Shown here: positions 11,742-22,784 of the stretch, piece by piece
How positions within the stretch are numbered: position 1 is the stretch's first letter
Layout: every line of letters starts with the position of its first letter
Assembly (NCBI RefSeq): GCF_001039355.2
Contig: NW_019775524.1
Location: 1,540,992-1,604,991, forward strand
DNA length: 64,000 nucleotides
Source of the DNA: Lingula anatina
Lineage: Eukaryota; Brachiopoda; Lingulata; Lingulida; Lingulidae
Reading direction: 5' to 3'
The notes under the pieces: model-generated
Databases searched by the model: none
What the model was told of the DNA's origin: nothing
What the model saw: the letters and a program-made list of their open reading frames with translations, nothing else
Made by a program: the position numbers and the translations under genes

Positions 11742-12552
11742 TGTCACGGGTGTTTTAATTGTGGATCTTCTCTTCCCTTTTATTTACGACGCGTTACCGT
11801 CCTTCGGGATCCGTGACACGGGGGTATATTAGGTAGGAAAAGAACAACAAAGTCCTGATCTTTCTCAATCCGGGTAAGCGGGTTTTATTGGATCACAGAT
11901 GAGAGGTACAACTGAGTACGCCTTCTAAATTACTCCTTCGTTTCCTATTGATCAGATCTGCTCCGATAGTATAGGTCCTCCCTGTGCGACAACGGCGCTT
12001 CTAAGAGATTACTTTAACATATAGAGTCTAAGTGCCTAGGTGTCTAAGTGTCCAAGTGTAAGCGCAAGTATAAGTGAGCAAGTGTGTAAGTAAGTAAGTA
12101 TGTGTCCAACCTAAAGTGCGGGCTTCGCTTTTATCTTCCTAGAATGCAGATCAAGTTCCCCTTTTATACGTCACATTTTGTTATGTATACTATGGTCACA
12201 TTTTCCTTTAAAGGGTAGCACACTGTATTATCCGAGCAGATCATTTCTATTTATTCTCCGATCTCCCTTATGTTTTGATACATTCTTTTAGCGTACTTTC
12301 CTCTTTCTATATTCTTAATTCAGAACTAATTAAGTAACAATCACTACATGAAACTAGAATGGAATTTCTTTGGTATCCTTCACCGGTTACTAATTACATT
12401 CCATAGATACACCAGTCTGTATCTCGTTTGAACTATTTTTATACCACCTAAATCAATATGATTGCAGATATCAAACTCATGCTTGGAGTATATATTGCTT
12501 TTCTTTAAACTAATTCTTTAAATCATTACGCATAAATAAAACCATTATGACA
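11742..12552. mobile_element. Solo LTR with 4-bp target duplication
   Basis: This 811-bp insert begins TGTCACGGG and ends TTATGACA, giving the TG...CA ends and TGTCA/TGACA short inverted repeat typical of LTRs. ACTA is duplicated on both sides (11738-11741 and 12553-12556). The paralogous site near 1540 has a single uninterrupted TTACTATATCAGCAATTT. No gag or pol reading frame is present, so it is a solo LTR left by recombination. A Gypsy-like origin is plausible from the 4-bp duplication but unproven. Confidence 0.75.
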
Positions 12553-12771
12553 ACTATACCAGCAATTTCAACCTTTCATTTAGGTGAAACATTAATTGTT
12601 ACTACATTATTACAAAAATATGATTACTTATTTAGTATTTCAAAAACGAATAAAAAGAAAAATTAGAGTCTGCAAAACTTTGATTGTTTCTTAACATTTC
12701 ACGTTCCAACTACAAAAAAATGTTGATCGGAGAAGATTATCTGATTATCTATTATCGCCGTTTTCTTTCTG

Positions 12772-13290
12772 TTACATCTTTCCGAGGAGGAATGCTGCGA
12801 AGGTGGACATCAGTCCCATAACAAGCAGACTGCTGGGCACTGTGGCACTGCTGGGCACTGTGGGGCTGCCGTTACACAGTTCCCCGCTGCACACACACAC
12901 CCTTGCCTTCCGACCATCTAAAGCCTCATTCTTGCAACCATTGGTCTGCACATTAAAGACACATCCACGGTGGACTGGAAACAGATAAACAGAACTTGTG
13001 CAGAATTCTGTATTTGTCCGAAAACAGGTAGGACGATTTCATACAAGCCGTACTGCCTCGACTACTTACAGTAGAGTATTAACTGTCATATCAAAGTATT
13101 AAACACACAAGGTATGTCAATATTTTATTTTCAGCTGGTGAAAATGAACAGGATCTATCTCACTCTCTCTCTCTCTCTCTCTCACCTGAAGTGTCAACCG
13201 TGGTTGTAGCACAACCAGCGGAGCACTCGGTTGTTTCATTCGGGTTTGGGTAGTTACAATTTGTGCATAAGTAACACTTCACTGCGCTAG
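12772..13290 (-). pseudogene. Ly6/uPAR-type gene B: exons 2 and 3 intact, signal exon lost
   Basis: Exon 2 (13290-13186) and exon 3 (12974-12772) are both open and keep phase-1 splice sites. Exon 2 encodes KCYLCTNCNYPNPNETTEC with an N-glycosylation site (NET). Exon 3 encodes GCVFNVQTNGC, VCVCSGELCNG and the same hydrophobic tail as gene A. It also carries a small internal repeat (TVPSSATVPSS) absent from gene A. The domain is therefore preserved. The exon with the signal peptide is not found: where it should lie, the start codon near 19409 is followed by Tc1-derived sequence and an early stop (MTHSNFKN). The gene is probably dead unless an alternative first exon exists. Confidence 0.75.
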
Positions 13291-13530
13291 CTGAAAGAAA
13301 AATGTAATAAGATGTAATAAGAAATCTTCGTAGTAGTACTGATAACTTAGATGGTGTCGATGGGTAGCCATCGCATATCCCCGCACTTCCCCATATTATC
13401 AAGAGCAGGCAAGAGTACACACGCACGTACGCACACACATACACACACACATCACTGCTTCATCCAAAGGTATTTAAAAATATAAATGTAAAACAATCTT
13501 TATAAATATAAAAATACATGGATGTACACT

Positions 13531-13532
<2 letters not shown>

Positions 13533-13614
<82 letters not shown>
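13533..13614. repeat. (TA)n(TG)n microsatellite
   Basis: About 36 TA units followed by a short TG run. Confidence 0.95.
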
Positions 13615-13689
13615 CAAAGAAACAGAAAAGAGAACAGAAAAATTATCTATCCACATATTTGGATAAATAAAACATAAATAATGTTTTAT

Positions 13690-13746
13690 GATAAATGAAA
13701 AATGAACACTCGGTTGTTTCACTCGAGTTTGGGTCGTCACAAAAAA
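13690..13746 (-). pseudogene. Extra Ly6 exon-2 copy, split by transposons
   Basis: On the minus strand this reads CDDPNSSETTECS, clearly related to exon 2 of gene B (NPNETTECS), then diverges before the donor site. Its upstream part (GCTAGCGCAGTGAAGTGTTA, the acceptor side) is found about 700 bp away at 14448-14476. The interval is filled by nested mobile elements. Confidence 0.7.
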
Positions 13747-13970
13747 AGCATAGGTCCCAACCGAACGTACGGGCTGCTACGTGTGGTCTACGGCCAAAAA
13801 AATGGGGAAAACGTGGGAGTTCGTGCGTGAGGAGCCCGTCCATCGTGCAACTTTTGGAGGACGCAAACAGCACCACTTTTCACCAGTTATTTGATTCCTC
13901 TGCGATCTAGCTACATCCTAGCCGGACGCAAGGAACTAAAAAACCGTGCGTCCAAAACGTGGTTGGGACC

Positions 13971-14434
13971 TACCCTCTACCAGGGCGGTGATAGATTTTT
14001 TACAGATATTCACAGATATGTCTCTAGCTAGATAGATGGTCATTTAGGGCTCAACTCACCCTGTTGAGGAATCCCATGTGGAAACAATTATCTCTGCGCG
14101 CGCGCCAAAGGCTTTGTACTTGCTCTGCATGAGCTGAGATTCACAACGATGTGATAACTGCTCGTTACATAACCAGTCTTAGGCTTTTTTATCTGTCACA
14201 GTAGAGCAAGTGATTGAAGTCAGAGTAATTAACTGTTTTGATTGCTGTCACGCAGACTTAGACTGGACCTGCTAAGTGGCAGTGCCTGAGCAGTTATGCA
14301 AACAATTATCAGCCATGTAATCAGCCTTGAGATTTCTCAACAGGATGAGTTGAGCCCTAAATGACCATCTATCTAGCTAGAGACATATCTGTGAATATCT
14401 GTAAAAAATCTATCACTCGCCCTGGTAGAGGGTA
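13971..14434. mobile_element. Snapback MITE, copy iii, inserted in the outer element
   Basis: Starts TACCCTCTACCAGGGCGGTG and ends CGCCCTGGTAGAGGGTA. It is flanked by GTTGGGACC (13962-13970) and GGGGGGACC (14435-14443), a 9-bp target duplication with two changes. Its hairpin loop holds a third element. Confidence 0.8.
14047..14357. mobile_element. Inner MITE in the loop of the snapback element
   Basis: Begins GGGCTCAACTCACCCTGTTG and ends with the near-perfect inverted copy CAGGATGAGTTGAGCCC. TA flanks both ends (14045-14046 and 14358-14359). It lies at the centre of the hairpin, between GGTCATT and AATGACC, and is 311 bp long with no coding potential. Confidence 0.75.
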
Positions 14435-14690
14435 GGGGGGACCTAGGCTTAACACTTCACTGCGCTAGCTGAAAGAAAAATATAATCATTTGGGTTAATG
14501 CGCCATTTACTCTTCTGTTAAAGATGTAATAAGAAATCCTCGTAGTAGTACTGATAACATAGTTAAATAAGATGATATTTTAAGCTAGGTTGGTTCGTCG
14601 GTATGTGCGTGGAAGGCAGATTGGAACAATCAGAAGCAATATTGAAGTAAGAGTTGCATGCCGTCTGTTTCAGCCCATTCGGAAGCCTAA

Positions 14691-15215
14691 GGCTTCGTTC
14701 ACATGGAAAGTCTAAAAATCTATTTTCTATTCGCGGTATCTTATGATCATGGCCTGTGCCCTGAATATCCCGCGGCGTAATTACTGGCAGCGCGAGCCAG
14801 TTACTTATACCAGGGAATTATACAAAGCTGTAATTAATTATCGGCTGTGCTCGCATTCTATAAAACCTCATCCTCCATTGCCGCATCGCTTGCCATCGGA
14901 TCATGACGGTTGCACTCGTATCTGTCGTGTGTATAGCTTCTTCATCTTCTTCGTCTTGTTGTTGCACAAAATCGACAAACACATTTTTCAAAGCAACCGC
15001 GACCGTCATTAACTTTCTAACGTCCTCCTGCGCATGCGTCAAGGTATCAGAATCTCCTCCGAGCACAGCCGAGAATTAATTACAGCTTTGGAAGTAACTG
15101 GCTCGCGCTGCCAGTAATTACGCCGCGGGATATTTAGGGCACAGACCGTGACCACAAGATATACCGCGAATAGAAAATAGATTTTAGAAAATAGACTTTC
15201 CATGTGAACGAAGCC
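14691..15215. mobile_element. Full-length Harbinger-type MITE with long inverted repeats
   Basis: Starts GGCTTCGTTCACATGGAAAG and ends CTTTCCATGTGAACGAAGCC. The arms are roughly 150-190 bp and include AATATCCCGCGGCGTAATTA in inverted orientation. TAA flanks both sides (14688-14690 and 15216-15218), the 3-bp duplication expected of PIF/Harbinger elements. Copy A has no element at the homologous place near 2470-2500. No transposase is encoded. Half copies are at 10680 and 46367. Confidence 0.8.
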
Positions 15216-15330
15216 TAAGGGTCAAATATGGCCGACCCACTTGATACTTCCCCACGGGATATCTATTCAGTGTCTATTAGCGGATTAGACGGCAAGCTTT
15301 GTAGTGTGTCCCCATATTTGAAGTGTGTCC

Positions 15331-16226
15331 CCTCTAAAGCCTCGGTCTCAACCGGCCGTACGGGCTCTTACGGGCTGTTTGCGTCCAAATTTTGCGCAGT
15401 TGGAGGACTTCGCATATAAATAGCATGACCCGCCTCCCTGTCCAACAAACCAGCACAAAATCGATTCACGCAAGTCCTTCTTACGAAATTTCGAGTTCGC
15501 AGACAGCCCGTAAGCACATACGGAGGATGTTGGACATGTCCAAAAGATTCTACGAATAGCCTGCGAACAGAGAGGCCGCATGAGTAACTTGCTCCCCTCG
15601 CACGGAGTTAGCAAGAGAGACGCGCGTTGTGCAAGACGCACGTCGCAAGCAATAAAGGAGCAAGTGCCCTTTGCGTGTTGAGTAAGGCGCACGCCCTCAC
15701 AACTAACGAACAAAGTGTATAAAAGGTCTTTACAATGAACTTCGACTGTGTAACGAGTACAAAAACTTTCAATATTTTCAAATTTTTGCTCAAATTAGTT
15801 TCTAATATGCCTCCAAAAGGCAAGAGAAAAAAGCTTACATAGTAGAAAAAAGGGAGGAGGAAGAAGAAAGAAGAGGAGAACAGGAAGCAAAACTGACGTA
15901 AGCCGTCAGTACGTCACCACAAACGTGTGAGGCAAGTGTGAAGCAAAACTGACGCAAAGGGGCACTACTTTCGTCGTGCGTTGCATTCCCTTCGTAAGTG
16001 GTGAGTGTGTGCCACGTACATAGGAAGCAAGACAAACTCAAGAAATAAGTACTATTTCCACGGCCATCGCTCTTTGCGTCCCTGCTTGATAGGACATCTC
16101 ATGTGGCACTTGCGACTCGCAAGGCAGACTTTCCTCTTCCTCTATGACCTCCACGGCCTCCGCAACATCCAAAAATCGCAGGGGACGTACGGTCCTGAAA
16201 TTCGTGCGTCCGGTTGAGACCGTGGC
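15331..16226. mobile_element. Harbinger-type non-autonomous element, TIR AGCCTCGGTCTCAACCGG
   Basis: Left end AGCCTCGGTCTCAACCGGCC and right end CCGGTTGAGACCGTGGCT are inverted repeats, each next to TAA. The interior (about 900 bp) shows GTACGGGCT-type motifs near both ends and no convincing transposase. The same terminus family forms the outer element at 13747-14449. Confidence 0.65.
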
Positions 16227-16229
16227 TTA

Positions 16230-16640
16230 AGATCATTCGACCAGCTTTTATTCACGCCTTGTAATTCCAGATTAAGAGCGTACGGTGACGTTGCTCTTCA
16301 GGTCTATGAACCAATTGAGTGGAACGATCTCCCTATTAATTTAAAAACAATAGAGTCCGACAATTTAAAAAAGAATTAAAAACTTATATCTTCAAAAAGT
16401 TTCATTGCTGATCTGACTGGCTGTTATCTTTTACACTGTACAGTTTATTTTTAATATCTTATCAATTTAATTACATTTTAGTTCATATCTTTAGTTCTTG
16501 TCTTATTATTTTAACTACCTTTTCATTTATTTTAGTCATCTTATTCTGTTCATTTTACCCATGTAAAGTCTACTGAACATTTTATATGGATTTTAGACGA
16601 GGTTGAAATTAAAATACTAGGGAAACGGTATCGCGTGTTT
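16230..16640 (+). mobile_element. 3' end of a non-LTR (LINE) retrotransposon
   Basis: Frame 16269-16411 translates to RLRAYGD-ALQVYEPIEWNDLP followed by LKTIESDNLKKELKTYIF and a stop. This is the usual end of CR1/L2-like reverse-transcriptase ORFs, where an aromatic-P-x-xWN-LP block precedes a K-rich LKxxLF helix. Only this tail and a 3'UTR-like AT-rich stretch remain. It is absent from copy A between 2507 and 2508. Confidence 0.65.
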
Positions 16641-17189
16641 TTCATGCACAACACCACTCGAATTTTGATCACTGCAAAAACTGCCAAACATACGAACAGG
16701 CTTTAATGCAGACATTCTTTATCTTAACGATAGACCTAGACACCGACAGACCACGTAAGACGCTAAATAAAATGTATTTTGCAATAATCATAAAGCAACC
16801 TCCAAAAAAGGCCATCAAACCTTGAATGTTTCTTGGACCATCATACGTCCTAAAACCATTATGCGGTTCAAACAGTGCATCAGAGAATTTGGGCAATTTT
16901 TGAAATCGTTTTTCTATATCAATTTAGATATCAAAAGAATACAAACAAACATTTCACACATTTTAACTAGAGGATCAGAGGGGCGATACCGCCTCCGGGT
17001 ATGGCACCACCAGCTGGAGTAAGCGCATTTGATTGAAAACAAAAAAAGGACACCGCTTCCAGTATTGTACTTGAAAAGCTCTACAAAATGCAGTAATTTT
17101 TTGTTGAAAATTACAATTTATAACAAAATCATGGGGAAAGTAAAATGTCAAATCCGAATTTTTGAAATGCGGCACATGGCAAGAAGTAC

Positions 17190-17560
17190 GTCAAAGGTCA
17201 AATTCAAGGTCACAGGAAGTTCAATAGTATCTGTGGGCATATCTGTGCCAGTTTTGAAAATATAAGGGACAGAAAATATGCAAATTTCAGTTCATGGTGA
17301 AAAGTAGGCCAAAGGTCAATTTTAAGGTCACAGATTAGCAGTATGTGACTTCCTACTCAAGTTCAATAGTAACTATGGACGTATCTCTGCCAGTTTTGGA
17401 GATATAAGGGGGGCCGAACATTTGCAAGGTTCAGTTCATGGTGAAAAGTATTCCAACGGTCAATTTCAAGGTCAGAGTTAGATTGTCAGAATATGACTTT
17501 CTATTCAAGTTCAATAGTAAATATGGGCGTATCCCTGCTAAATTTGGAGTTATTTCCGTT
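17190..17560. repeat. TCAAGGTCA tandem repeat in copy B
   Basis: Counterpart of 2990-3500 with three recognisable units. TCAAGGTCA is exact at 17204 and 17466, and changed to TTAAGGTCA near 17323. One unit fewer than copy A. Confidence 0.75.
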
Positions 17561-18722
17561 TTATTTTCACCACTGAACATTGTGATGTACATACATTTTG
17601 ATATATAAAGCTTAAACCGTATGGAAAACAAACAAAAACAAACAAACACTTCTTCCAGTTGTGTGCTTGACAAGCTCTATGCAATGCAAAAGACAAGAGG
17701 TCTCTAGCATTTACGGCTCCAGAATTAGAGAGAGTTTTTAGTTTTGTCAGCTCACGGCTGCTTCTCCTTGCCCATAGAAAATTCTACCCCGTTTGACCTT
17801 GAAATAAAGGTCAAATCCAAGCGAATATATTTGAAATCTCCAGATATGACTTTCGGCCAGCCATCTTTATAAATTTTTCCCATAATTCCTTCGGTTTGGG
17901 AGATTTATTTAATTTTGCTAATTTTGGACAAGGGTGCATTGCGACGAGCGCCTAGACCCGTGCACCGACAAAGCCAAAAAGTTACATGGAACGAGTTCAG
18001 ATTATATGTGACCTAAATCCAAGAGTTGGGAACACAGGCTCTCGTAGTCTAGTCCTGGGGAGAGGCGGTACGGTGACATGGCGGAGGAGGCCGGCAGATG
18101 AGACAGGTCGGGACTAAAACCATGTGTACCGCCAGGTGCAAAAAAGAAAAAAAAAACTAAGGTCACTGTTAGATTTCACAACATATAACAAAAATGAAAA
18201 CTGATCTATTAAACTGTTGTTGTTATTTGGTTTCCATGTTCTTTAGACAGTATGTTTATTTACAATGGAATTTATATTTAAATAAAAGGGATTTTATTTT
18301 ACTTTTTTTATAATTTTTTAATCTTTAGAAAGGTAAATTAGTTACTCATTAGAATTAAATTAAGATTTCGTTGTGCTATGTAGGCCTACTGTATAAAGGC
18401 GGCAGCAGAACGGCAAGCGTTTAATTCGGTGGGCGACGAGGTAAGAAAACCTTATACTTAATTTTCTGATGGAAGTTCATTTTTGTAGTCTGTTGATTAT
18501 ATTTTAAGACTAAACTTTTCATTTTCTATATTAAATTGAAACTGTGCCTTACTCATTTCTTATTTAGTGTAGATAATGAAAGATAAGCTTTATAAATGAT
18601 ACACAATTCTTCTATTTTTCTACTGCAGTTAAGACTTTCAAGGCGTGCACAGGCTTCTTACAGGCCTACTTTTGACGCGCCTCTTGCTAAAGGGGGTTAC
18701 TTCTTGCAATTTCCACATAATA

Positions 18723-19404
18723 TACAGCATTGGTCAAAAAGGTTGTCCCACCCCCATTTCCATGTACTTTTATTTACAAATGATCACCTAACAGCTGTTA
18801 ATTGTTAGAAATAGTGTTTTTTATTACGTATACCGTGCCTAACATGATAAATGGTTTAAAAAATACAAAATAGTGGTGAAAATATACATATTTTATACCA
18901 TTTAGTAAAATTTATAAGAGGTACCCCCTCAAATCGACTGTTTCACTGTGACTTATGAAGATGTAAAGAAATGACTATAAAATTAAAAAGACGTCATCAA
19001 ATGTCACCAAATTCACACACAATTAGCATTAGGGTGTGCTCATTAAATATCATGTGCCTAACAGCGTGTGCGTCTACCGCGTACTGCAATTATTTCCTGT
19101 AGACGGCGCGACAAGCCTTCAACACGGGTTACAATTCTGTTTTGTGGGATATTGTCCCATTCTTCTTGAACAAGTTGGGGGAGTTGGTCCACGTTTTTAT
19201 GGGGTTGGTTCTCCTTTGCATTGCACACTCCAATACATGTCACAGTTGATAAGTAAGTTTGATATCAGGGCTCAAAGATGGTGGTTCCATCCTTAGACCA
19301 TTATGTTTCTTCAACAAACAGTTGCCAGGCGAGAGGTGTGAGCAAGTGTGCAGTCATGATAAAGCCTGAAGTTAACCCCAAAGTCAGTTCTTGAAGTTGG
19401 AATG
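18723..19404 (-). mobile_element. Truncated Tc1/mariner element replacing Ly6 B exon 1
   Basis: On the minus strand 19243-19058 is open and encodes a Tc1 transposase C-terminus (NVDQLPQLVQEEWDNIPQN, then SRRLQEIIAVRGRRTRC). Further upstream, decayed pieces (LAHTSRLATVC) match the DDE-domain region in mixed frames. The terminal repeat TACAGCATTGGTCAAAAAGG begins at 18723 after TA. The other end is missing: at about 19404 the sequence switches to the Ly6 promoter and ATG. The corresponding copy A interval 4728-5236, with the signal exon, is gone. Confidence 0.8.
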
Positions 19405-19502
19405 AGTCATCCTGTCAAGATGGTAAATGAAATCTTCCAAAGTTTCGGTTCTGCTTAATCGGCACTCCTTGTCCTGAAACTGAAGACTTTCCTTGCACTG
19501 GG

Positions 19503-19511
19503 CTTTTTATA
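19503..19511 (-). promoter_or_regulatory. Relic TATA box of Ly6 gene B
   Basis: Minus-strand TATAAAAAG at the position matching the TATA box of gene A. The promoter is retained although the signal-peptide exon it served is lost. Confidence 0.5.
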
Positions 19512-20299
19512 CCCGCTGTTACCCCTCAACAACAGCCATCCAATGGAAGTGCATCGCGGTCTGTGTGTGTTTCCGTTATGACGCGTAATTTAAGTTAGGG
19601 AAATTTGGTGACGCATTAACCTCATTGCTCTTCTTAGAAGAAGTTTCACGTTAACAGTCTGACTAATTCCGTAGTTGTCATATGACAAAAGTGCTCATGT
19701 TACACCAGTATAGTCAGTCATGTAGGCCTCATAGATCTGTGTTGCTATGTTCATAAAGGTATTCATGTAAGCTAACCGTTGAGTCACAGAAGTGGTCAAT
19801 CTTACTAAAACGCAGGTTGAGTTCGAAAATCAGCATAATCGGGCCATTATTTTAGAAGTTATGCTTTTTTTTCACATTTCCTCAGATTCAATTCTTAGGC
19901 ATGTAAAGAGCCTCATTATTTAACTAATAAGATACGTAAAAGTGTTTGTTTGACAATTCCTGCATCTTTACAACATTGTTAGTTGATTATGTAAAAATGA
20001 TGGTAAGCTTGTTATCGTGTATTGTGTAATAAAGTTTCAAAAATGGAAATAAACTCATGTCATTGCAGTTTGTCAGATTCAATCATTCACTATGTTCAGA
20101 ATCTCAGAATGTTTTATGTTAAAAAATTGTAAAATTAATAAAAAAAAAAAACTTTTTAGAACAGTGCTGTCTTGTTTACATTTTGGCATTTTCAAGGTGT
20201 GGTTCCATGGGCCTGAAGACCTCTGCTAATCACATTTTCTGAATATCCATGATACTAATATTTTATTATTAAAGTTTGGCATGTTGAAGGGCATTCCTT

Positions 20300-21140
20300 T
20301 TTTTTCTTTCTTTTTTTTTAATGGGGTGTGGTCCTGGGGGTGGTTGAATATAAGTAGACGTTGTAATTTCTGCTATCTACCTTTAAACCATTTAAGATAG
20401 GAGCGAAAGGCTATGGGGTTTTAAAATATGTCTTTAGGGATGTGTATGGGTCCAACTGGGTCTTGGATGACATAAATTTGTTGTAGCCGTCCCTGGGGGT
20501 ATTTGATTCTAATTTTTGCATCGTTATTTCTACCATCTACCCTGAGAGTTAGGAACATGAAACGTTGGGGATTGATAAACCAGTCACTTTTTATGAGTGT
20601 ATTGTCTGACTAATCTAATCACTAATCACTAATCCTTAACCACTAATCACCCCATCCCCTCAGGGACAGTCACACCCAAGTCACACTAAAATTCTCCTGT
20701 ACCCATGCACCAAAGACTCATGTTCCAAACTCGAATGGTCTAGAAGGAGATGAAAGAAATTACGGTGAAAATATTACAGTCAACCATCCCCAGGGACGGC
20801 CACTCCCCAAGTCACAAAAATTCCGATGTGCCCAAGCACATCTCTAACGATCTCAACCACCTCCAGGGACAACCACACGCCAAGTCACAAAAAATCTGAA
20901 GTGCCCACGCACATTTCTTACGATAGTGTATTAATCCCAACGCTTTTATTTCCTAATCCTAAAGATATAAGGGAAGATAACAGAAAAACAATCAACCACC
21001 CCTAGGGACGGCCACACCCCTAATTTACATATAAATTATAAGTGTCCATGTACATGCCTAACAATATCTTTATTTTTCCCTCACGTTTCAACTTCCTAAC
21101 TCTAATGGTTTAGGAAATTGAGAAATAGATTATATACATG
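20300..21140. repeat. Degenerate repeat array with inverted halves
   Basis: Units of roughly 130-150 bp carry CAGGGACGGCCACACCCCAA followed by TCACAAAAATTC and a GCACAT motif at about 20650, 20800, 20865 and 21000. The left part (20320-20510) has the opposite orientation (GTGTGGTCCTGGGGGTGGTT, GCCGTCCCTGGGGGT). No gene is visible in it. Confidence 0.6.
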
Positions 21141-21529
21141 TATTTTCCCGTACCCAGAGGCAACCTGACCAGTCTCAGCGTACCTAGTCGAAGCAAACCC
21201 GTCCCCACTCAAATTCTACCTGTTTCGTACTTCAAACTGTTTCAGGGACTTAGAAAAAATCCTGGTTGCAAAATGCGTTGCAGTTGCAAAATGCGTTTTA
21301 ACGATTTTCTTTGGTTGCAAAATGCGTTGCAGTGCATGTGCATGAGTTTTACCCTTGTTGTAAAAAAAAAGTTAACCCGCCTCACGCGGATCACGTGTTC
21401 TCTACTTTCATATGGTGTCACTCAGTGCCAAATAAAAGGCCTTCTCGGTTGGTTTCCATCTAAAGAGGTTTGTCATTTAGGAAAGCTACCATCCTGCTTA
21501 ACGTCATTGACTGGGTTCCTATGCTTAAT

Positions 21530-21697
21530 TCCCTTGGGAGTCTCACTAAATTGCTGTCAACTTGACCGGCTTAAATGTCTGTCACGCCTACCGAATCAGC
21601 TAGAAGGTAAAGATAATTACCCCCTAGCAGCATTAATGGGCGTGACAGACATTTAAGCCGGCTAAGTTGACAGCAATTTGGTGAGACTCCCCAGGGA
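21530..21697. mobile_element. Palindromic MITE with about 58-bp arms
   Basis: The left arm TCCCTTGGGAGTCTCACTAA through GGCTTAAATGTCTGTCACGC pairs with the right arm ending GGTGAGACTCCCCAGGGA. About 50 bp separate the arms. The homologous position in copy A (near 9690) lacks it. It accounts for part of the 172-residue open frame at 21138-21656, which I do not accept as a gene. Confidence 0.7.
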
Positions 21698-22110
21698 GAT
21701 CGATCCAAATATCTTTGGGAATGGTCCCATTTTGTCTGTGGTGTCACTGCTTCCCATCCAACGCAACTAAAGCAATCACGTTATCTAATCTACTTAGAAT
21801 CAACGGCATTGGTTTGTTTACTGAACTATCAATTGCATCTGACAAATATTATATTTACAATCACCATTCGCAGTAGATAATTTCAAAGTTTGAAGCTTTG
21901 TCATTGTGTAAGCATGTGTCATCGTGCATGCAATTTAGAGATGCCTGGTACGTATTTCATGAAAACTATGTATGAAATATAACATACACTATACAAGCAT
22001 CGTATAAGATTATCTTTTGTTTGCGGTAACCTATTAGTTCTGCGGTATCTTCCCCTGACAAATACACGCCACCCGAACATACGTTATCTGAGCATGCAGT
22101 GGAAGACACG

Positions 22111-22784
22111 TCTATTGACCGCGTGATCCACGGCAACTCATGTGACGTCGTTCACATGTTTGAAACGATGATTTTACCAACTCAACTAGAACGTTTGATA
22201 CACAAAGTGTTTAATCCCAAATAAGGAAAATACGTTGAAATGCGCCCTGCATGTATCCCGAAGTGGGAACTACAGTTTCCTTTTAAATTGACATGATGTT
22301 TCTTAACTTTTGCGGATACTTGCTGATTTAACCTTTTATGTGTTTCCTCACACCATAATGGCAAATACACTTACCGGACACGTTTCATTGCCTTAGATAC
22401 ACAGGAAGAGCGCTGATAACTGTGTGAACTAGGCCACATACGTTGCATTTCGCCAATGTACACAGTTACTAGTACATATACATAAAGTTTCTTTAGTTGT
22501 GTTATACTCAGCACCAACAGGTGCACTTTATTTAAGATGCTTATGTATTCATACCCCACATTTACATCGTCATTAATCATTTTTCATTGAAAATTTCAAG
22601 GAACCGGGTTTTTAGTCTCATTTTTTTTAGTTTTCGGTTGGATACATATGGTAGATGGCGTTTGTAGTAAGCGGTCTGTGACACGCTTCCTTGAGTGCCA
22701 AGGGGGTGTTCCCGCCTCTGATTAAGGTTTGAGAGATAACCGATGTTGGCAAAAGGGCAAATCATACGGACATTAAGTAGAACC
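22111..22784. other. 5' flank of the astacin gene
   Basis: No clear TATA box or other gene is seen. The first ATG in good context (AACCATGG at 22785) starts the signal peptide. An earlier in-frame ATG at 22743 is separated from it by a TAG at 22778 and is not used. Confidence 0.5.

Larger units (their letters stand above)
13747..14449. mobile_element. Outer element of a nest, TIR AAGCMTAGGTCCCAACC
   Basis: Left end AAGCATAGGTCCCAACCG and right end GGTTGGGACCTAGGCTT are inverted repeats. They belong to the same family as 15331-16226 (AGCCTCGGTCTCAACCGG), which has TAA target sites, so a Harbinger-type non-autonomous element is likely. It sits inside the extra Ly6 exon 2 and is itself interrupted by a snapback MITE at 13971. 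Confidence 0.65.
11430..19597. repeat. Segmental duplication, copy B (Ly6 block)
   Basis: Second copy of 1224-5427, nearly twice as long because of insertions: a solo LTR (11742-12552), nested MITEs (13747-14449), two Harbinger-type elements (14691-15215 and 15331-16226), a LINE tail (16230-16640) and a Tc1 fragment (18723-19404). It starts directly beside the Tc1 end at 11426. In copy A most corresponding sites are uninterrupted. Confidence 0.85.

Noticed and set aside
14818-15066. 82-residue minus-strand frame as a transposase
   Set aside because: It lies between and within the arms of a MITE, and I see no DDE motif or other transposase signature.
21138-21656. 172-residue open frame, the longest in the left third
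   Set aside because: It crosses a repeat array, GGTTGCAAAATGCG repeats and one arm of a palindromic MITE, and is disrupted in the paralogous block.
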